Assembly: GCA_003151825.1 (NCBI GenBank) | Contig: PLYO01000037.1 | Span: forward strand, 69,396-133,395 | Direction of reading: 5' to 3' | Length of the DNA: 64,000 nt | Origin: Ignavibacteriota bacterium | GTDB lineage: Bacteria > Bacteroidota > Ignavibacteria > Palsa-1295 | Shown: piece after piece, positions 60,676 to 64,000 of the stretch | Position numbering within the stretch: the first letter of the stretch is position 1 | How the letters are laid out: every line of letters begins with the position of its first letter | The notes under the pieces: model-generated | Database searches by the model: none | Seen by the model: only the letters and a program-made list of their open reading frames with translations | Told to the model about the DNA's origin: nothing | Position numbers and translations under genes: made by a program

Positions 60676-60953
60676 TCGCTATAGATATACTCAATAACTG
60701 AAAAAAGACGAATAATAATCGAAAATAATGAAGTGGTGGGAAAAAGCTTCACCCCGCGAAAAAAGGCGCATGATAATTAAGTAACAGCCAAATCCGAGAC
60801 TTTATTCGTTAGCATTGCCAACGTGCCGTTTTTGGAACGTAACAAAATGGTTCTTTTCCGTCTAATGTTTCATTTATCGCTATTTTTGATTAATTAATAG
60901 AGCTTCTCTAACGTTTCATAGTTTCTACGTTTTTATTGAGAACCGACAATTTC
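60676..60953. other. Divergent intergenic region
   Basis: This 278-base AT-rich gap separates the lipid-kinase-like gene (minus) from the efflux operon (plus). It contains a candidate plus-strand promoter at 60855-60889 and no repeat or gene I can support. A minus-strand promoter for the kinase gene should be here, but I do not recognise one. Confidence 0.6.
60855..60889 (+). promoter_or_regulatory. Candidate promoter of the efflux operon
   Basis: TTTTC (60855-60859) and TATTTTTG (60882-60889) are 22 bases apart, 64 bases before the TolC-like start. It is the fourth copy of this pair in the window and lies before a gene class unrelated to the propeller genes, which argues against simple duplication. 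Confidence 0.6.
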
Positions 60954-62414
60954 ATGAGATTTCGTTTATTCTGCACATCCGTCTGCTTTTCCATTACTTC
61001 GTTCGTGGGGCTGACGCCGGCCTTCGCTCAGGCGCCCGCCAGCCAATCGACACCAAGTGCGGCTAACTTACCCCACACCATTACGCTGGATGATGCCATC
61101 AAGGCTGCGATCGCAAGAAATTATACCACTCGCATGGCCTCGAACCAGGTTCGCAAAGATGAGTTCGCAGCCCACGCCGCCATAGATAACATGTGGCTCC
61201 CGAGCGTGAAAGCCACCGGTGGCTGGCAATACGATTATTCGTTCAATCCCATCGACGAAGAAGTAGAGCAAAATCCGTTCATCCCAGTCGTCGTCAATGG
61301 CGATACCGATTTTGTTCCAAATCCGAACCCCACTTATACCAGGGTGGCGGCACAGAACGGGACGCAATCGCTTTCTTACAATGCCTTAGCGACCATAAAT
61401 CTATTCAATGGTTTCGCGGACATCGCCAGTATTCACCAGACGGAAGCGACGCTCGGATCTGCGCAAAATAGCTCGACATGGACACGGCAGGTAACTGCAG
61501 ACAATGTCGTCAAATCGTATTTGAGTATTCTCCTGACGCAAGAACTCGTCTATGCAGCCGATTCCACGCTTGCCGAAGCTCAAGCTCAGTTTTCACTCGT
61601 GCAGGGACAATACCAGGCTGGGGTTGTTGCCATTGCTCAGGTTTATACGCAGCAATCGGTGGTCGCGGCGGATTCGCTGGCCCTCATTCAAGCAGACGTT
61701 AACTTTCAGAACGCGAAAGTTTCGCTTTTGTATTTGCTGAATGTCTTGCCAAACCAATTTAATAATTATTCTTTCAACGCCGATGGCATCGATACGGCTA
61801 CAACGCCGGCAGCTCGTGCGGCCGTCGATACCTCTATTCAGCCCGAAGCGATCAATGCCGCGATCGACAAACGCCCTGACATTCTCGCACAGGAAGCAAG
61901 CATCAAAGCTTCAGAGTATCTCGTTGACGTAACACGCGGGCAGTTCTACCCTTCGCTCGATGCAACGCTCGGTATCGGCGGCTCTGGAAGCGGGCCTAAT
62001 CTTACCACCGTTCATCTCGATAATGGGCTTAATGCTGGGCTTCAGCTCACTATCCCCATTTTTGACAAATTCCAAACTACTCTGTCCGTTGACGAAGAAG
62101 AAGTGGACGTCGACAACGCTCGGATTACGCTCGAACAGGATGTTCAGCAAATGCGAAGCAACGTAGCAATGGATGTCAATAATTTGAAGGCTACGGAAAA
62201 ATCGCTGGACGCGTCGGAATCCGCATTCCTGGCGGCATTAGAAAGTTTTCGGCTTGCCAATGAACAATTGCAGGTCGGCTCGGGAACCGAAGTGGCCGTG
62301 GTTATTGCCGAAGCTGCGCTTGAAACCGCGCGCACGAACCGCGTAAACGCTAAATATAATTGGGTCCTTGCTCAAAAACAGGTGGCCTATGATCTCGGCA
62401 AGTGGAATTATTGA
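60954..62414 (+). CDS. TolC-family outer membrane efflux protein
   Basis: A 486-residue outer-membrane factor with a signal peptide (MRFRLFCTSVCFSITSFVGL then TPAFAQ). The TolC pattern appears twice: ITLDDAIKAAIARNYTTRMA in the first half and LDKRPDILAQEASIKAS-like sequence (AAIDKRPDILAQEASIKASE) in the second, with long heptad-rich helices. It would form the outer channel of a tripartite pump with the next two genes. A TTG at 60936 is in frame but less likely. Confidence 0.9.
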   Translation: MRFRLFCTSVCFSITSFVGLTPAFAQAPASQSTPSAANLPHTITLDDAIKAAIARNYTTRMASNQVRKDEFAAHAAIDNMWLPSVKATGGWQYDYSFNPIDEEVEQNPFIPVVVNGDTDFVPNPNPTYTRVAAQNGTQSLSYNALATINLFNGFADIASIHQTEATLGSAQNSSTWTRQVTADNVVKSYLSILLTQELVYAADSTLAEAQAQFSLVQGQYQAGVVAIAQVYTQQSVVAADSLALIQADVNFQNAKVSLLYLLNVLPNQFNNYSFNADGIDTATTPAARAAVDTSIQPEAINAAIDKRPDILAQEASIKASEYLVDVTRGQFYPSLDATLGIGGSGSGPNLTTVHLDNGLNAGLQLTIPIFDKFQTTLSVDEEEVDVDNARITLEQDVQQMRSNVAMDVNNLKATEKSLDASESAFLAALESFRLANEQLQVGSGTEVAVVIAEAALETARTNRVNAKYNWVLAQKQVAYDLGKWNY

Positions 62415-62479
62415 TAATGCCACACAACGGCTGACCGCTCTTTTCCTTTCGATTTTCTTTCTTCTTCACACACCTCATC

Positions 62480-63829
62480 ATGCCGATAGAACCAACAACA
62501 GCGAGCAATAGCAATCTTGCTGGCTCGACGGGAACGAAGCTGCAACTCTCGCAAAAAAAGCGAAAGCGACGAATGCGAACCCTCTGGATCGTGCTCGGAA
62601 GCCTCGCTGGACTCATTATTATCATCGCCCTTGCCTCGGGCGGGAAGGAAAAACCAATCCTGGTGCAGACGGAAATGGTCGGTCGCCACACGGTGACGGA
62701 AGAAGTGCAGGCCACCGGCAAAATCCAGCCGCAAGTGATGGTGAAGGTTTCACCCGAAGTTTCAGGCGAAATTATCGAACTGCCCTTCAAGGAGGGCGAT
62801 CATGTGAATAAAGGCGATCTCGTCGCGAAAATCAAGCCGCTCGTTTTTCAGGAGCAATACGACGCCGCCGAAGCCAGCTATAATTCTGCAAAGGCATTAG
62901 TAGAACAGCAGCGAGCAACGATGATTCAAGCTGATGCTAATTTAAAACGCGGAAAGAAGCTAAATGAGCTGCACCTCATGTCCGATCAGGACTACGATGC
63001 TGCAAAAGCTGCTTACGCTGCTTCGGTCGCGGCAGTCAATTCAGCGGATTTTACGGCCAAAGCCGCCGAAGGCCAAATGCGTCAACTGCAAGAATCTCTC
63101 AACTGGACGAGCGTGCTTGCTCCGATGAATGGGGTCGTGACATCGCTCATCTCCCAGCTTGGCGAAAAAGTGGTTGGCACCGCGAGCTTTGCAGGTACGG
63201 AAATGATGGACGTTAGCGACCTCTCGCTCATGAATGCCATGGTCGATGTCGATGAGAATGACGTGGTCAACATCAAGCTTGGTGATTCGGTAAAAATTTC
63301 TATCGACGCATTTCCCGATCGAATCTTCACCGGGAAGGTGATCGAAATCGCAAACAGCGCGAAGCTTTCGGGAACCGGAACGCAGGATCAATCGACCAAT
63401 TTCACGGTAAAGGTTCGCCTGGACGATTTCGGCGCGCAGGACCTTCGGCCCGGCATGAGTTGCACGGCGCGCATCCAAACCGAGACGAAAGAAAACGTGC
63501 TTGCCGTTCCGCTCATGGCCGTCACGCGCCGCGATAATGAAGATACGCAGGCTGCCGATTCGATCAAAAAAATACGCGAAAGCAACAAAGGGACGTTCCA
63601 CGAAGAGGATGAATCGCTCGCTATCGTTTTTATCGTACGAAAGGATACCGCAAAAAGCGTCACAGTAAAAACGGGAATTTCCGACAATAATTATGTCGAA
63701 ATTTTGGATGGACTGAAAGGCGGCGAAGAAGTGGTGAAGGGAAATTTCCGCGCGGTCTCGAAGGAATTGGAAAATGGCAAAATCGTCAAAGTCGATAATT
63801 CCGGAAAGTCTGGAATAGGAAAAGATTAG
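62480..63829 (+). CDS. Efflux periplasmic adaptor subunit (MacA/HlyD-like)
   Basis: A 449-residue membrane-fusion protein: one N-terminal helix (LWIVLGSLAGLIIIIALASG, about 37-56), then the lipoyl-like half VSPEVSGEIIELPFKEGDHV then NKGDLVAKI, a long coiled hairpin, and the barrel domain with VDENDVVNIKLGDSVKISID and RPGMSCTARIQTETKENVLA. It links the inner-membrane pump to TolC. A strongly pyrimidine-rich leader (TTTCTTTCTTCTTCACACAC) precedes the ATG at 62480 in place of an SD. Confidence 0.9.
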   Translation: MPIEPTTASNSNLAGSTGTKLQLSQKKRKRRMRTLWIVLGSLAGLIIIIALASGGKEKPILVQTEMVGRHTVTEEVQATGKIQPQVMVKVSPEVSGEIIELPFKEGDHVNKGDLVAKIKPLVFQEQYDAAEASYNSAKALVEQQRATMIQADANLKRGKKLNELHLMSDQDYDAAKAAYAASVAAVNSADFTAKAAEGQMRQLQESLNWTSVLAPMNGVVTSLISQLGEKVVGTASFAGTEMMDVSDLSLMNAMVDVDENDVVNIKLGDSVKISIDAFPDRIFTGKVIEIANSAKLSGTGTQDQSTNFTVKVRLDDFGAQDLRPGMSCTARIQTETKENVLAVPLMAVTRRDNEDTQAADSIKKIRESNKGTFHEEDESLAIVFIVRKDTAKSVTVKTGISDNNYVEILDGLKGGEEVVKGNFRAVSKELENGKIVKVDNSGKSGIGKD

Positions 63830-63832
63830 CTT

Positions 63833-64000
63833 ATGGAAACAAATAATTTCATCGCGGAAGCCGGTCATACCGCCGAAAATTCCGTCATCTTTATGGAGCA
63901 AGTCCAGAAGATTTACAAAATGGGCGAAGAATATATCTATGCTCTCCGCGGCCTGACCGTCGGTGTAAAGAAAAACGAATACGTCGCGATCATGGGGCCG
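63833..64000 (+). CDS. MacB-like ABC ATPase, truncated by window end
   Basis: The first 56 residues of an ABC ATPase ([20 protein letters not shown] then [20 protein letters not shown]) that stops at the start of its Walker A motif because the sequence ends. The position 3 bases after the adaptor gene and the 'YALRGLxxxVxxxEYVAIMG' pattern fit MacB/LolD-type ATPases, so the operon is probably a MacAB-TolC-type exporter. Confidence 0.85.
   Translation, partial: METNNFIAEAGHTAENSVIFMEQVQKIYKMGEEYIYALRGLTVGVKKNEYVAIMGP

Overview
The window looks like a chromosome contig from an uncultured relative of the Bacteroidota/Chlorobiota (FCB group; Ignavibacteria or Kapabacteria-like lineages fit, but this is inference). 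Supporting signs are five exported proteins with type IX secretion (T9SS) C-terminal sorting domains, GWxTD and choice-of-anchor-D proteins, an ATP synthase operon without atpD/atpC, few Shine-Dalgarno sites, and a TATTTTTG element upstream of several genes that matches the known Bacteroidetes -7 consensus TAnnTTTG. Most genes are ordinary chromosomal genes at roughly 50% GC. I recognise no tRNA, rRNA, CRISPR array, transposase, integrase or phage structural gene.

Layout. 0-3 kb: maf, a sugar-type ABC permease and a nitrate/sulfonate-type ABC ATPase. 3-5 kb: a T9SS cargo protein. 5-7.8 kb (minus): dnaN, recF and a DciA/DUF721 gene. 8.1-11.5 kb: a lower-GC accessory patch with a HigB-type toxin, a truncated-looking partner and several orphan exported or membrane proteins. 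12-16.1 kb (minus): a MoxR/RavA-like ATPase, a membrane metallophosphoesterase and a VWA protein. 16.2-24.9 kb (plus): dinB-like, atpZ, an AtpI-like gene and atpB-E-F-H-A-G, interrupted by two genes for exported proteins. 25-28.6 kb: a lipoprotein and a large AsmA-like repeat protein. 28.7-33.6 kb (minus): three tandem beta-propeller T9SS proteins. 33.7-37.4 kb (minus): two tandem TIR-TolB-TPR proteins. 37.4-46.9 kb (plus): yggS, a DNA methyltransferase, divIVA, a glycosyltransferase, ileS, a DksA/TraR-like gene, lspA and rluD, an order that recalls the ylm/divIVA/ileS/lspA cluster of Bacillus. 46.9-53 kb: NUDIX and EVE genes, a radical SAM gene, then a minus-strand group of lipoprotein, LolC/FtsX-like permease, mutT, mutY and ogg2 (a compact 8-oxoguanine repair set). 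53-60.7 kb: an exported choice-of-anchor-D protein, 5-formyl-THF cyclo-ligase, a tandem PspC protein, a nitrilase-family hydrolase, an outer-membrane barrel and a dolichol/DAG-kinase-like protein. 60.9-64 kb: a TolC-MacA-MacB efflux operon, cut by the window end.

The most unusual layer is not a gene but a set of small repeats spread over the whole window. One family folds as two hairpins inside a terminal GTAG/CTAC stem, with stem sequences that change in a compensated way from copy to copy. A second group is short, about 10-bp periodic, poor in G on the coding strand, and lies at or inside the 5' end of genes, in one case in an inverted arrangement that also supplies a stop codon. Several copies are read in frame as part of proteins (Maf loop, permease N-terminus, TIR-TolB linkers, a signal peptide, a C-terminus). 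The tandem propeller genes add a second recombination signature: nearly identical 5' and 3' ends around diverged centres.
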